This document shows, piece after piece, positions 1 to 9,180 of a stretch of DNA of 52,149 nucleotides (its first letter is position 1; each line of letters opens with the position of its first letter). Source of the DNA: Gammaproteobacteria bacterium (GTDB taxonomy: Bacteria; Pseudomonadota; Gammaproteobacteria; UBA6429; Thiohalophilaceae); contig JASBTR010000115.1 in the NCBI GenBank assembly GCA_030148325.1, forward strand, positions 1 to 52,149, written 5' to 3'. The notes under the pieces are model-generated. The model did not search any database, had not been told where the DNA came from, and was given only the letters and a program-made list of their open reading frames with translations. The position numbers and the translations under genes were made by a program.

Positions 1-161
1 ACCCCGCAGCAAGCTACAGGGTATTAGTCGAAGGAACAATCTTAACCGCCAGGACGCAAAGGACGCCAGGAATTGTTTGGCTAAAACTTGGCGTCCTTTG
101 CGTCTTGGCGGTTAATATTAATCACAGCAAGCTGTGGGGAATTAAACCCGTAGAGATTAAT
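1..161 (-). repeat. Composite inverted-repeat element, copy A
   Basis: The core hairpin (about 42-115) has arms beginning TTAACCGCCAGGACGC and ending GGCGTCCTTTGCGTCTTGGC. It is flanked by small palindromes around GCAGCAAGCTAC (left) and CACAGCAAGCTGTG (right). The whole unit is the reverse complement of copy B (41290-41451) and resembles copy C (48068-48192). It reaches the window edge, so its left end may be incomplete. It carries no gene and looks like a MITE or REP-type element. It ends about 20 bp before the first gene. Confidence 0.8.
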
Positions 162-180
162 CCGGAACCGGAAAAAGACC

Positions 181-1149
181 ATGATACGAAACACAATCTG
201 CCTGCTGGGCGGCACCGGCTTCGTTGGCCGCCGCCTGCTTTCAATGTTATCAAAACAGGGCCGCCATATTCGCGTCCTCAGCCGCCACCCACAACGTCAT
301 CGTGATATAAAAATACTGCCCGGCGTCGAACTGATTCAGGCCAATGTGCATGATATCGTCAGCCTGCGTCAGCATTTTACTGATGCCGATGCGGTCATCA
401 ACCTGGTTGGCATCCTCAATGAGCGGCGCGACAACGGCAAGGAATTTCACCACGTCCACGTCGATCTGACTCGGAATATTATCCATGCCTGCCAGGATCG
501 CGGCGTTCACCGCCTGCTGCACATGAGCGCGTTAAATGCCGATCCCGCCGCTGCCAGCTACTATCTGCGCAGCAAGGGTGTAGCCGAACAGCTTGTATTA
601 CAGGCCAGGGATCTGGACGTAAGCTGTTTCCGACCATCAGTGATTTTTGGTCCCGGCGACAGTTTCATCAACCGCTTTGCCGCGATCCTGAAAATTACGC
701 CTTTATTTTTCCCCCTGGCCTGCGGCTACACCCGCTTTGCACCAGTATATGTCGGCGATGTGGCTCAGGCCTTCACCGAGAGTCTCGACATGCAGGCCAG
801 TTTCGGACAGCGCTATGATCTTTGCGGACCGCACAGTTACACCCTGCAGGAAATCGTCGAGTACGTAAATCAGACGCTGGGGCTAAAACGCATTGTTAAC
901 CCGCTGGGCAACAACCTGTCACGGCTGCAGGCCGCCCTGCTGGAACACGTCCCCGGTAAGCCTTTTTCAAAGGATAACTTCCGCTCATTACAGGTTGACA
1001 GTGTCTGCCCGAAAGGCAGCCATGATTTGCAAACCTGTTTTGGCATCAACCCCACCGGCATGAAATCCATCGTCCCCGCCTACCTGCTGCACCAGAATCA
1101 AAAACACCGTTATGATCGCCTGCGCCAGCATTTACCCCATCCCGAATGA
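181..1149 (+). CDS. NAD(P)-binding epimerase, complex I NDUFA9-like
   Basis: This is an extended short-chain dehydrogenase of 322 residues. The Rossmann motif GGTGFVGRR lies at residues 10-18, followed by [12 protein letters not shown], and HMSALNA with a later YYLRSKG, as expected for the SDR Tyr/Lys region. The pattern fits the NDUFA9-like (complex I accessory subunit family) proteins common in proteobacteria, whose substrate is unknown. A purine-rich stretch (GGAAAAAG) precedes the ATG. Its stop overlaps the start of cca by 4 bp, so the two are probably co-translated. The family assignment is firm; the biochemical role is not. Confidence 0.85.
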   Translation: MIRNTICLLGGTGFVGRRLLSMLSKQGRHIRVLSRHPQRHRDIKILPGVELIQANVHDIVSLRQHFTDADAVINLVGILNERRDNGKEFHHVHVDLTRNIIHACQDRGVHRLLHMSALNADPAAASYYLRSKGVAEQLVLQARDLDVSCFRPSVIFGPGDSFINRFAAILKITPLFFPLACGYTRFAPVYVGDVAQAFTESLDMQASFGQRYDLCGPHSYTLQEIVEYVNQTLGLKRIVNPLGNNLSRLQAALLEHVPGKPFSKDNFRSLQVDSVCPKGSHDLQTCFGINPTGMKSIVPAYLLHQNQKHRYDRLRQHLPHPE

Positions 1150-2390
1150 ATCCAGCCGACGCATTCGAAACCTGGCAGGTCGGCGGCTGCGTAAGAGATC
1201 GCCTGCTCGGCCTGCCTGTTAAGGATCATGACTGGGTGGTCGTAGGCGCCACACCTGAGGATCTGATCAAAGCCGGCTTCCGTCCGGTAGGCAAAGACTT
1301 CCCGGTCTTTCTGCATCCCCAGACCCACGAGGAATACGCGCTGGCACGCACCGAACGCAAAACCGCACCCGGTTACACCGGCTTTCAGTTTCACGCCGCC
1401 CCCGACGTCACCCTGGGGCAGGATCTGGCGCGCCGGGATCTGACCATCAACGCCATGGCAGAGTCGGACAGCGGCGAAATCATCGATCCCTTCGGCGGCC
1501 GAAACGATCTGCAGGCTCGCCTGCTACGCCATGTTTCCCCGGCCTTCATCGAAGATCCGGTACGCATCCTGCGCGTGGCCCGCTTCGCCGCCCGTTTCGC
1601 CGAGCTGGGGTTTAAGGTGGCCGAGGAAACCATGCAGCTTATGCGCGAGATGGTGGATAACGGTGAAGTGAACGCGCTGGTGGCCGAGCGCGTCTGGCAG
1701 GAAATGCAGCGCGCACTGGGCGAACAACATCCCGCCGTATTTATCCAGGTGCTGCGCGACTGCGGCGCGCTGGCGGTGCTGTTGCCCGAAGTCGACCGCC
1801 TGTTTGGTGTACCCCAACCGGAAGAACATCACCCGGAAGTAGACACCGGCGTGCATACCCTGATGGTGCTGGAACAGGCCGCCCGGCTCTCGGACGAGCC
1901 AAAAGTCCGCTTCGCCGCCCTGCTGCATGATCTGGGCAAAGGCACCACCCCCACCGATCAACTGCCCCGCCACATCGGCCATGAAGCCCGCGGCGTGCCG
2001 CTGGTCAAAGACCTCTGCCGTCGCCTGAAAGTACCGAAAGATTACCGGGATCTGGCCATCCTGGTAACTGGCTACCACCTGCATTATCACCGTGTCGCCG
2101 AACTGCGGCCCGCCACCCTGCTGGAAACCCTCGAAGCCCTGGACGCCTTCCGCCGCCCTGAGCGTTTTGAACAGTTCCTGCTCGCCTGCGAAGCCGATTC
2201 CCGCGGCCGCCTCGGCTTTGAGGACGCCGACTTTGATCAGTCACGCCTGTTCCGCGAAGCCTGGCAGGCCGCCGCCGCAGTCAGGGCCGATGAACTCATC
2301 GCGCAGGGCTTACAGGGCAAAGCCATCGCCGACGCCCTGCATCAGCAGCGCTGCCAGGCGATTTCAAAGGCGCAGAAAGCAGCAGGATAA
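1146..2390 (+). CDS. cca: Multifunctional CCA tRNA nucleotidyltransferase
   Basis: The enzyme adds or repairs the 3'-terminal CCA of tRNA. It has 414 residues, the usual length of the gammaproteobacterial class II form with a C-terminal HD phosphohydrolase domain. GGCVRD at residues 13-18 and the catalytic aspartates of DHDWVV (27 and 29) mark the nucleotidyltransferase head. [10 protein letters not shown] and RFAARF are further family motifs. The HD motif LLHDLGKG lies near residue 260. The ATG overlaps the previous stop (ATGA). The gene converges on trmL across an inverted-repeat element. Confidence 0.96.
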   Translation: MNPADAFETWQVGGCVRDRLLGLPVKDHDWVVVGATPEDLIKAGFRPVGKDFPVFLHPQTHEEYALARTERKTAPGYTGFQFHAAPDVTLGQDLARRDLTINAMAESDSGEIIDPFGGRNDLQARLLRHVSPAFIEDPVRILRVARFAARFAELGFKVAEETMQLMREMVDNGEVNALVAERVWQEMQRALGEQHPAVFIQVLRDCGALAVLLPEVDRLFGVPQPEEHHPEVDTGVHTLMVLEQAARLSDEPKVRFAALLHDLGKGTTPTDQLPRHIGHEARGVPLVKDLCRRLKVPKDYRDLAILVTGYHLHYHRVAELRPATLLETLEALDAFRRPERFEQFLLACEADSRGRLGFEDADFDQSRLFREAWQAAAAVRADELIAQGLQGKAIADALHQQRCQAISKAQKAAG

Positions 2391-2406
2391 ACTGAACTCC
2401 CGTATT

Positions 2407-2562
2407 TAACGCAGAGGACGCGGAGACGCAGAGGCGCAGAGATTTAGAAACTGCTGATTGATACATTCGTTCGTGGTGAGTCCTTCGACAAGTTTGGGGT
2501 GAACGGCTTTGGTATTTACATCAGTGTAAAAAAACTCTGCGTCTCCGCGTCCTCTGCGTTAT
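2407..2562. repeat. Nested inverted repeat between cca and trmL
   Basis: The outer arms are AACGCAGAGGACGCGGAGAC on the left and its near-perfect complement (CTCTGCGTCTCCGCGTCCTC...) on the right. Enclosed at about 2467-2506 is an unrelated imperfect palindrome (GTTCGTGGTGAG ... CCTTCGACAAG ... GGGTGAAC) of a REP-like type. The element lies between two convergent genes, so the transcribed hairpin could end transcription from both sides. It belongs to the same outer-arm family as 29038-29198. Confidence 0.8.
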
Positions 2563-2573
2563 TTACAAATGCT

Positions 2574-3041
2574 TCAACCACTCGCCCCCGCAAACCCCTG
2601 TTGCCGCCAGGCCTCATACATCATTACCGAGACGCTGTTAGCCAGGTTCAGGCTGCGGTTTTGCGGGCGCATGGGCAGGCGCAACAAACTGTCATGGCCC
2701 AGTTTCGCTTTGATCTCGGCCGGTAAACCCCGTGTCTCCGGCCCAAACATAAGCGCATCTCCCGGCTGGTAGGACACATCAAAGGCGCTGCGACTGGCCT
2801 GGCTGGAAAAACCGAACAGACGCGCAGGCTGCACCGCGGAGGTAAAAGCCGCGAGTGAGGCGTAACGGCGAACTTCGACAAATTCGTGATAGTCCAGCCC
2901 GGCGCGCTTCAGTCGGCTGTCATCCCAGTCAAAACCCAGCGGCTCAATCAAATGCAAATGCGCGCCGGTATTGGCGCACAGGCGAATAATGTTACCCGTA
3001 TTGGGCGGGATTTCCGGTTCAAATAAAACGATGTGGAACAT
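2574..3041 (-). CDS. trmL: tRNA (cytidine/uridine-2'-O-)-methyltransferase TrmL
   Basis: This SPOUT-family enzyme methylates the ribose of the wobble nucleotide (position 34) in tRNA-Leu species. From the chosen start it has 155 residues, the family length. Visible motifs are FEPEIPPNTGNIIRLCANTG at the N-terminus, MFGPETRGLP in the middle and the knot motif LPMRPQNRSLNLANSVSV near the end. The frame is open 17 codons further upstream, but conserved sequence begins at MFHIVLFEPE, so the start is placed at 3041. Confidence 0.95.
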   Translation of the reverse strand: MFHIVLFEPEIPPNTGNIIRLCANTGAHLHLIEPLGFDWDDSRLKRAGLDYHEFVEVRRYASLAAFTSAVQPARLFGFSSQASRSAFDVSYQPGDALMFGPETRGLPAEIKAKLGHDSLLRLPMRPQNRSLNLANSVSVMMYEAWRQQGFAGASG

Positions 3042-3120
3042 TAAAACAATGTACAAGAAATAAGGGAAAAGATAAAAGATAACCTGGCACAACAGGAAAT
3101 TTGGTTACTCCGGCTTTACT

Positions 3121-3201
3121 GATGGGTTTCGCTTCGCTCTACCCATCCTGCTCCTTTATTTTAAACACCCGTAGGATGGGTAGAGCGAAGCGAAACCCAT
3201 C
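3121..3201. repeat. Long perfect hairpin, GATGGGTTTC family copy 1
   Basis: The left arm (3121-3149) starts GATGGGTTTCGCTTCGCTCT. The right arm (about 3172-3201) is its perfect reverse complement, and the loop is about 22 bp. It lies between the divergent trmL and dihydroorotate dehydrogenase genes, so it cannot simply be a terminator. A second copy lies at 39565-39642 with different bases at the centre of the arms but still perfect pairing. Confidence 0.85.
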
Positions 3202-3261
3202 ATTACAGCCTTACACATTTCCCTTTTATCTTTGCCCCTGTATCTTGTATCTTAGCCTCCC

Positions 3262-4203
3262 ATGAATGAAGAAGACAAAGATCTGCTGAGCAGCGACTTT
3301 TGCGGCATGCCTTTCGACTCGCCCATCGTGCTGCTTTCCGGCTGTGTGGGTTTCGGCGAGGAATACACGCGGGTGCAGGGGTTTTCCAACCGTGACGTGG
3401 GCGCGGTCTGCCTGAAAGGCACGACCGGGGAACCACGTCCGGGCAATCCGCCACACCGGGTTTGTGAAACGCCGATTGGCATGATCAACGCTATTGGCCT
3501 GCAAAACCCCGGCGTGGATGCGGTGGTCAATGATATCCTGCCCACGCTGGATTTTTCCGAGACCCGTTTCATCGCCAATGTCTCCGGCTCTACGGTCGAG
3601 GAATACGTGGAGGTGGCGCGGCGATTCGATAATTCGCCTGTCGATGCCATCGAGATCAATATTTCCTGCCCCAACGTCAAGGAAGGCGGAATGGCCTTCG
3701 GCAACGATCCGGAAATGTCGGCGCGGGTGGTGGCGGCCGTGCGTGAGGTTACCCGCAAGCCCCTGATTACCAAGCTCTCTCCCAACCAGACCGATATCGC
3801 CGAGAGTGCGCGGCGCTGTATCGAGGCAGGTACAGACGGCTTTGCCGTAATCAACACCCTTATGGGCATGGCTATCGATATCGAATCTCGCACCCCCATC
3901 ATTGGCAACAATCAGGGCGGCCTGTCCGGCCCGGCGATCAAGCCGGTGGCCCTGCTCAAGGTGCATCAGGTGTATCAGGTCTGCCGCGAACACGGCATCC
4001 CCATCATCGGCCAGGGCGGCATCAGCAGCGCCGAAGATGCGCTGGAATTCCTGATTGCCGGCGCCTCAGCCATTGGTATCGGCACCGCTCTGTTCTACGA
4101 CCCCCTCATCTGCCCGAAAATCAACGCAGGCATCGCCGACTATCTCAGAACCCACGGCCTCAGTAATGTAGCCCAGCTCACTGGATCACTGAGCCTGAAT
4201 TAA
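3262..4203 (+). CDS. Dihydroorotate dehydrogenase, class 1B-like (PyrD)
   Basis: This is an FMN-dependent TIM-barrel oxidoreductase of 313 residues that would oxidise dihydroorotate to orotate in pyrimidine synthesis. Class 1B features are GFGEEY near residue 31, KGTTGEPRPGNPPHR, MINAIGLQNPG and INISCPNVKEGG, with the catalytic-base Cys in SCPN. IGQGGISSAEDALEFLIAGA binds the FMN phosphate. Class 1B enzymes normally need the iron-sulfur/FAD subunit PyrK, and no pyrK is adjacent here. Most gammaproteobacteria use the membrane class 2 enzyme instead. A PreA-like dihydropyrimidine dehydrogenase is the alternative reading. Confidence 0.82.
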   Translation: MNEEDKDLLSSDFCGMPFDSPIVLLSGCVGFGEEYTRVQGFSNRDVGAVCLKGTTGEPRPGNPPHRVCETPIGMINAIGLQNPGVDAVVNDILPTLDFSETRFIANVSGSTVEEYVEVARRFDNSPVDAIEINISCPNVKEGGMAFGNDPEMSARVVAAVREVTRKPLITKLSPNQTDIAESARRCIEAGTDGFAVINTLMGMAIDIESRTPIIGNNQGGLSGPAIKPVALLKVHQVYQVCREHGIPIIGQGGISSAEDALEFLIAGASAIGIGTALFYDPLICPKINAGIADYLRTHGLSNVAQLTGSLSLN

Positions 4204-4325
4204 TCGCCGGTCAAGGCTGCTCCCGATACCTGGCCCCGGCTACCCGCTACTGATTCCTAAAGATTACGGCCTGCGCGTCGATAAAACCCTCAGCTTAATT
4301 AGCAACTTATCGACGATGAGGCCCC

Positions 4326-6095
4326 ATGTCAGCCGTACCCCGCAAGAAAATTCGCCTTGGCGATCTGCTGGTCGCCAACCAGCTCATCAGTGAAGAACAG
4401 CTGATGCAGGCGCTGGCCGATCAGAAAAAAACCGGCAAAAAACTCGGCCGCACCCTGATCGACAACGGCCTGGTCTCCGAACAGCAGATGCTGGAACTGC
4501 TCTCCGCCCAGCTCAAACTGCCGTTTATCGATCTCCGGCAGTTCAACTACGAAGCCGACACTATTCGCCTGATTCCGGAAACCATGGCCCGGCGTTACCG
4601 CGCCATTGCATTGAAGGAAAACCCTGACGGCTCTTTGCTGGTGGGCATGAGCGATCCGACCGACATTTTTGCCTACGATGAGCTGAGCAAGCGGCTGAAG
4701 CGCCCTATTCACCTGGCGGTGGCGCGGGAAGCCGAAATCCTGGAAACCATTGACAGCATCTACCGGCGCACGGCCGATATCAGCAATCTGGCCGAACAGC
4801 TGGGTGAGGAACTGAGTGAGACTGACATCGATCTCAACCAGATGCTGCAGAACGAGGATCTGGCCAATGCCCCGGTGGTTCGCCTGCTACAAACCATTTT
4901 TGAAGACGCGATACAGATTGGCGCCTCCGATATTCACATCGAGCCAGACGAAAGTGTATTACGCATCCGCCAGCGCGTGGACGGCGTACTACAGGAACAG
5001 GTAATGAATGAGCGCCGCATCGCTACTGCCGTGGTCTCACGCCTAAAGCTCATGGCCGGCCTGAATATTTCCGAGCGCCGCATTCCCCAGGATGGCCGTT
5101 TCAATATTCGTGTACGCGATCATTCCATAGACGTGCGCCTGTCCACCATGCCCATCCAGGATGGCGAATCCGTGGTTATGCGCCTGCTGGATCAGTCCGG
5201 TAACCGACTGGATCTGGAACAACTGGGCATGGAAGGCAGTCTGCTGGAAAATTTTCGCAATCAGGTTCGCCGCCCCTATGGCATGGTGCTGGTTACCGGC
5301 CCCACCGGCAGCGGCAAAACCACCACCCTCTATGCCGCACTCTCAGAACTGAACAAGTCGAGCAAGAAAATCATCACCGTGGAAGATCCGGTGGAATACC
5401 GCCTGCCGCGCATCAACCAGGTGCAGGTCAATGCCCAGATCGATCTTACCTTCGCCCGGGTGCTGCGCACCGCCCTGCGTCAGGATCCGGACATCGTACT
5501 GGTCGGCGAAATGCGTGATCAGGAAACCGCCCAGATCGGCCTGCGCGCCGCCATCACCGGCCACATGGTGCTCTCCACCCTGCATACCAACAACGCCATC
5601 GCCAGCGTCAGCCGCCTGCTGGACATGGGCGCCGAAGGCTACATGGTCGCCTCCGCCCTGCGCGCTGTGCTGGCACAGCGGCTGGTGCGCAAACTCTGTG
5701 ACAGCTGCAAAACACCCTATTCCCCGGTTGCGGGTGAGCAGGCTCTGATTCGCAATCTTATTGGCCAGGACATGAAAGGCGTACCCTTCTATCAGCCGCG
5801 CGGCTGTCCGCACTGCAATAATACCGGCTACCGTGGCCGGATCGGGGTGTTCGAGTTTCTGGAAATGGACGAAGAGCTGGCCGACACGCTGCTGCGTAAC
5901 GACGGCGTCGCCTTCGCCAGAAAAGCGCGCGCCAGCAAAAACTTTCGTTCCTTTGCCCTGCACGCCATCGACCACGCCTGGCAGGGCATAACCAGCCTGG
6001 AAGAAGTGGTGCGGGTAACCGGCGCCACCGAAGAACTTGAAACCACTCCCCATATGGCGCCCACAGTGCCCAGCCAGAATTCCAGCCACGGATAG
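4326..6095 (+). CDS. mshE: MSHA pilus extension ATPase MshE
   Basis: This GspE/PilB-type hexameric ATPase of 589 residues powers pilus assembly from the cytoplasmic face. Residues about 8-65 form an MshEN domain (RLGDLLVANQLISEEQL, ADQ, KKLGRTLIDNG), the known cyclic-di-GMP-binding module. Walker A GPTGSGKTT is near residue 325, followed by the Asp box (VEDPVEYRLP) and Walker B region (ILVGEMRDQETA-like). The Cys pairs CDSC (about 458) and CPHC (about 493) form the zinc site. A GAGG ribosome site precedes the ATG. It is the first gene of the pilus operon here. The mshH-mshN half of the classic operon is not upstream. Confidence 0.92.
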   Translation: MSAVPRKKIRLGDLLVANQLISEEQLMQALADQKKTGKKLGRTLIDNGLVSEQQMLELLSAQLKLPFIDLRQFNYEADTIRLIPETMARRYRAIALKENPDGSLLVGMSDPTDIFAYDELSKRLKRPIHLAVAREAEILETIDSIYRRTADISNLAEQLGEELSETDIDLNQMLQNEDLANAPVVRLLQTIFEDAIQIGASDIHIEPDESVLRIRQRVDGVLQEQVMNERRIATAVVSRLKLMAGLNISERRIPQDGRFNIRVRDHSIDVRLSTMPIQDGESVVMRLLDQSGNRLDLEQLGMEGSLLENFRNQVRRPYGMVLVTGPTGSGKTTTLYAALSELNKSSKKIITVEDPVEYRLPRINQVQVNAQIDLTFARVLRTALRQDPDIVLVGEMRDQETAQIGLRAAITGHMVLSTLHTNNAIASVSRLLDMGAEGYMVASALRAVLAQRLVRKLCDSCKTPYSPVAGEQALIRNLIGQDMKGVPFYQPRGCPHCNNTGYRGRIGVFEFLEMDEELADTLLRNDGVAFARKARASKNFRSFALHAIDHAWQGITSLEEVVRVTGATEELETTPHMAPTVPSQNSSHG

Positions 6096-6104
6096 TTTAG
6101 CCAC

Positions 6105-7325
6105 ATGCCTTTTTTTCAGTACCGAGGACGCAATGCACAGGGCGGCGCTGTTAGCGGTGATGTCGAAGCGGCTTCAGCCAGCGCGGTCGCCACCCAGCTG
6201 TTCAATACTGGCATCACCCCGGTATCCATTGAAGAGGTGCAAAAATCAACCGGCTTCGATGATCTGCTCTACCAGTGGCGGCTGCGTAAAAAACCGGAAC
6301 TGGATGATCTTATTCTTTTTGCGCGCCAGTTCTATACCCTGATGCGCGCCGGCGTCCCCATCATCCGCGCCATCAACGGCCTGGCTGACACGACCCGCAA
6401 CCTGATGCTCAAAGAAGCCCTGAAGGATGTGCTGGGTGAACTGGAAGCCGGGCACGAACTTTCCACCGCCATGACCCAGCATCCGAAAATCTTTTCCTCC
6501 CTGTTCATCAACATGGTGCGCGTAGGAGAAAACAGTGGTCGGCTGGACGAGGTGTTCCTGCAGATAGCCGGCTATCTGGAACGGGAAAAAACCACCCGCG
6601 ATCAAATCAAGGCGGCCATGCGCTATCCCAGTTTCGTGGTCATCGCCGTAGCCGTAGCCATGTTCATCATAAATCTCTGGGTGATTCCAACCTTCGCCAG
6701 GGTCTTCAGCGGCTTTCATGCCGAGCTGCCTGTGCCGACGCAGATTCTGTTGATGGTGTCGGATTTCACCGTGGCTTACTGGATGCATATTTTCGCCGCC
6801 TTGTTTCTTGCCAGCCTGGTATTGCGTCATTACCTTAATACCAAAGACGGCCGTTATCGCTGGGACAAATATAAACTGTGCATCCCCGTTATCGGCAGCA
6901 TTCTGCTGCGCGCCACATTGTCACGCTTTGCCCGCGCCTTCGCCATGTCGATTCGCTCAGGCGTACCACTGGTGCAGGCACTGATGCTGGTCTCACGCGC
7001 AGTCGACAACAGCTTTATCGGCCAGGCCGTGCTGGAGATGCGCAACGGTGTCGAACGCGGTGATACGCTGACCCGCACTACCGCAGCCAGCAAGATGTTC
7101 ACGCCACTGGTGCTACAGATGATGGCGGTCGGCGAGGAAACCGGCTCGGTGGATGACATGCTGGAACAGGTGTCGGACTTCTATGATCGGGAAGTGGACT
7201 ACGATCTCAAAAGCCTGACCTCAAAAATCGAACCCATCCTGATCGTCGTCATCGCCGCGATGGTGCTGGTGCTGGCCCTGGGCGTTTTCCTGCCCATGTG
7301 GGACCTGATCAATGTGGCGAAATAA
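6105..7325 (+). CDS. mshG: MSHA pilus inner-membrane platform protein MshG
   Basis: This GspF/PilC-family integral membrane protein of 406 residues anchors the assembly ATPase to the pilus base. It has the family's duplicated domain: FARQFYTLMRAGVPIIRAI near residue 75 and FARAFAMSIRSGVPLVQAL near residue 270. Each is followed by the typical helical segment (ENSGRLDEV and EETGSVDDML). Three hydrophobic membrane spans are visible (about 180-205, 220-240 and 375-400). It follows mshE by 9 bp, and its last 14 bp overlap the start of the next prepilin gene. Confidence 0.93.
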   Translation: MPFFQYRGRNAQGGAVSGDVEAASASAVATQLFNTGITPVSIEEVQKSTGFDDLLYQWRLRKKPELDDLILFARQFYTLMRAGVPIIRAINGLADTTRNLMLKEALKDVLGELEAGHELSTAMTQHPKIFSSLFINMVRVGENSGRLDEVFLQIAGYLEREKTTRDQIKAAMRYPSFVVIAVAVAMFIINLWVIPTFARVFSGFHAELPVPTQILLMVSDFTVAYWMHIFAALFLASLVLRHYLNTKDGRYRWDKYKLCIPVIGSILLRATLSRFARAFAMSIRSGVPLVQALMLVSRAVDNSFIGQAVLEMRNGVERGDTLTRTTAASKMFTPLVLQMMAVGEETGSVDDMLEQVSDFYDREVDYDLKSLTSKIEPILIVVIAAMVLVLALGVFLPMWDLINVAK

Positions 7326-7980
7326 CAGGGACGAGGGACGGGTGGCGAGGGACGAGGAAAACCCTCTTGCCTGTTTGCGTGTTTTTGCCACAAGGCCGGT
7401 TTGTGTTGCCGAGTCGGAAAAATGTGCATCACCGGCTGCACACACCACCTCGTCCCTCGGCCCTCGCCACTCGTCCCTTATCAATGCCTCCGGTTTTACT
7501 CTGCTGGAGCTGGTGGTGGTGATCATCATTATTTCCATTTTGGGCCTGTTCGCACTGGATCGCTTCTGGTCTCTGCGGGTCGCGGCTGAGCGCGCCGCCG
7601 TGCAGCAGGTGGTTGGCAATATCCGCAGCGCCCTGGGTCTGGAAGTGGCCCGCTATGCCCTCGAAAACCGGCTGGCCGAGCTGCCCCGGCTTGACGGCAG
7701 CAACCCCATGCCGCTGCTGGCACAGACACCCCGCAGCTATCTGGGTGAACTCTCGCCCGACCCGGCTACCCTTGCCGAAGGAAGCTGGTACTTCGATCCG
7801 ACCACAAAGACGCTCAACTACCGTGTAACTTATCGTGAAAATTTTTCCAGCCCTACCGATGAATCAGCCTGGATCCGCTGGCGAATCACGCTTATTTACC
7901 GTGATCGCAACCACAACCAGCGTTTTGATCCCGGGCTGGACGCGATCAGCGGCCTTGATCTTGTCCGCCTCGCGCATTAG
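7312..7980 (+). CDS. MSHA prepilin-like protein (MshF/MshB position), repeat-encoded leader
   Basis: The 222-residue product has a prepilin signature, G61|FTLLELVVVIIIISILG, which fixes the predicted prepilin-peptidase site after an unusually long 61-residue leader. The leader contains RDEGRVARDEE and SSLGPRHSSL, the translations of the two arms of an inverted repeat at 7326-7480. The ATG at 7312 overlaps the end of mshG by 14 bp. There is no ATG, GTG or TTG between the right arm and the pilin helix in this frame, so at least the right arm must be translated. The mature part of about 160 residues is probably a minor pilin or biogenesis factor. By gene order it is mshF or mshB, which I cannot distinguish. 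Confidence 0.78.
   Translation: MWRNNRDEGRVARDEENPLACLRVFATRPVCVAESEKCASPAAHTTSSLGPRHSSLINASGFTLLELVVVIIIISILGLFALDRFWSLRVAAERAAVQQVVGNIRSALGLEVARYALENRLAELPRLDGSNPMPLLAQTPRSYLGELSPDPATLAEGSWYFDPTTKTLNYRVTYRENFSSPTDESAWIRWRITLIYRDRNHNQRFDPGLDAISGLDLVRLAH
7326..7480. repeat. Leader inverted repeat, msh copy 1
   Basis: The left arm (7326-7361) is made of GGACGAG-like units. The right arm (about 7449-7479) is CTCGTCC-like, imperfectly complementary, with a unique core of about 85 bp. It starts immediately after the mshG stop and ends about 12 bp before the codons of the pilin cleavage site. It lies inside the leader of the gene at 7312. Confidence 0.85.
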
Positions 7981-8179
7981 CTGAGTCTCTATTCGTTCTA
8001 CCCGGCAAGGCAACCCTGATAATTCAAAAATACCCTGCCGTAACATGGAATTAAGCAGGATTTATCAGGTTTTTACTTAAATCCCCGAAAAAATGGCCGA
8101 TAACCTTCCCTGTAAATACCATTTTTTTGAAGTTCGCGAACCGCAACAGCGCGTAAACCGCGAAACAGGAGTCTTTGAT

Positions 8180-8683
8180 ATGAAAAGCAGACAAGCGGGT
8201 TTTACCCTTATTGAACTGGTTGTGGTGATCCTGATTCTGGGCATTCTCGCCGCTACCGCCCTGCCACGGTTTTTAAATGTTAACACCCAGGCTCATGAGG
8301 CTGCTGTTGCCGGTGCCGGCGGTGGCTTTGGCGCCGGTGTCGCCCTGGCGCGAGCCGCCTGGATTGCCGCAGGCAACACCGCTGCCGCAGATAATCTGGC
8401 CAGTTTTGGCGCTGCAAATATCGATACAAATGCTGCCGGCTGGCCTGTTGGTACAGACGACTCAAACTCATTGAGCACGGCTGCAGATTGCGTCCTGCTC
8501 TGGAACAATCTAATGCAAAACCCGCCAACCGTTTCAGAAACCGCATCAGCAGCAGACTACTATGCAACACTGACCGGCACGGCATGCACCTTTAGATATG
8601 AACCTGATGGGTCAACATTTATGAGTATTGTTTACGATTCGGCAAATGGCACAGTAACGGTTGATAGTGATAGTAGTTCATAA
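8180..8683 (+). CDS. MSHA-type major pilin candidate
   Basis: This type IV prepilin has a short, normal leader ([23 protein letters not shown]) and a 167-residue precursor. The helix continues [17 protein letters not shown], with Glu5 of the mature protein present. Two C-terminal cysteines (ADCVLLW and GTACTFR) could close the D-loop. AGGAG lies 8 bp before the ATG, the best ribosome site of the cluster, so this start is preferred over the open frame upstream at 8093. It is preceded by about 200 bp of non-coding DNA and followed by a hairpin terminator, both consistent with a highly expressed major subunit. It could be mshA or mshB by sequence alone. Confidence 0.85.
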   Translation: MKSRQAGFTLIELVVVILILGILAATALPRFLNVNTQAHEAAVAGAGGGFGAGVALARAAWIAAGNTAAADNLASFGAANIDTNAAGWPVGTDDSNSLSTAADCVLLWNNLMQNPPTVSETASAADYYATLTGTACTFRYEPDGSTFMSIVYDSANGTVTVDSDSSS

Positions 8684-8707
8684 ATAACTCGATTTTTCTC
8701 GATAATG

Positions 8708-8734
8708 AAAACGCCGGTTTAATCCGGCGTTTTC
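8708..8734 (+). terminator. Hairpin terminator after the major pilin gene
   Basis: The stem AAAACGCCGG / CCGGCGTTTT has a short TTTAAT loop and ends in Ts. It lies between the pilin stop (8683) and mshC (8746), inside the operon. It may act as a partial terminator that keeps minor pilin expression below that of the major pilin. Confidence 0.75.
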
Positions 8735-8745
8735 GATTACCCGCG

Positions 8746-9180
8746 ATGAAACGATCATTAAAACAGACATCAGGCTTCACCCTGGTCGAACTGGTGGTGG
8801 TGGTTTTACTGATTGGCATCATCGGCTTTGTCGCCGGACCACGGTTTGTCAAAACCGACGCCTTTGCGGAACGCCGCGCCGCCGATGAAGTTCTCTCCGC
8901 CCTGCGCTTTACGCAACAGATGGCCATGGCCCGCGGCGGCGGCATCCAGCTGGTGCTTACCGGCAACCGTTACACGGTTGAAGAAACCGACGGCACGCCG
9001 CTGCAAAGTCCGGATCGTTCCGGCGCCTATAGCAAAAATCTTCCCAATGGCGTCACCGCCAGCGCCATCACTCTCGCCTTCGACGGCCTCGGCCAGCCCG
9101 TGCCCAATGCGGATGTGAACATCGCGATTGGTAGTCTTTCAATTACTGTTGAAGCGGATACCGGTTATGCGCATTATTAA
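8746..9180 (+). CDS. MSHA minor prepilin MshC-like
   Basis: This 144-residue type IV prepilin has a normal leader, MKRSLKQTSG|FTLVELVVVVLLIGIIG. The mature region includes FVKTDAFAERRAADEVLSALRFTQQMAMARGG, a GspH/MshC-like arrangement after the helix, and ends in beta-strand-rich sequence. No clear Shine-Dalgarno is visible and the ATG lies 11 bp after the terminator hairpin. Unlike its downstream neighbours it has no repeat in the leader. Its end overlaps the next start by 14 bp. Confidence 0.78.
   Translation: MKRSLKQTSGFTLVELVVVVLLIGIIGFVAGPRFVKTDAFAERRAADEVLSALRFTQQMAMARGGGIQLVLTGNRYTVEETDGTPLQSPDRSGAYSKNLPNGVTASAITLAFDGLGQPVPNADVNIAIGSLSITVEADTGYAHY

Noticed and set aside
3226-3993. 255-codon minus-strand ORF opposite the dihydroorotate dehydrogenase
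   Set aside because: It is antisense to a clear gene, has no family motif and shows composition typical of a mirrored high-GC coding frame.
5343-6104. 253-codon minus-strand ORF opposite mshE
   Set aside because: It is a shadow of the ATPase gene with no ribosome site or recognised motif.
9128-9166. Upstream extension of the MshD-like gene
   Set aside because: It lies inside mshC in another frame; the Met at 9167 is enough and fits the overlap pattern of the operon.
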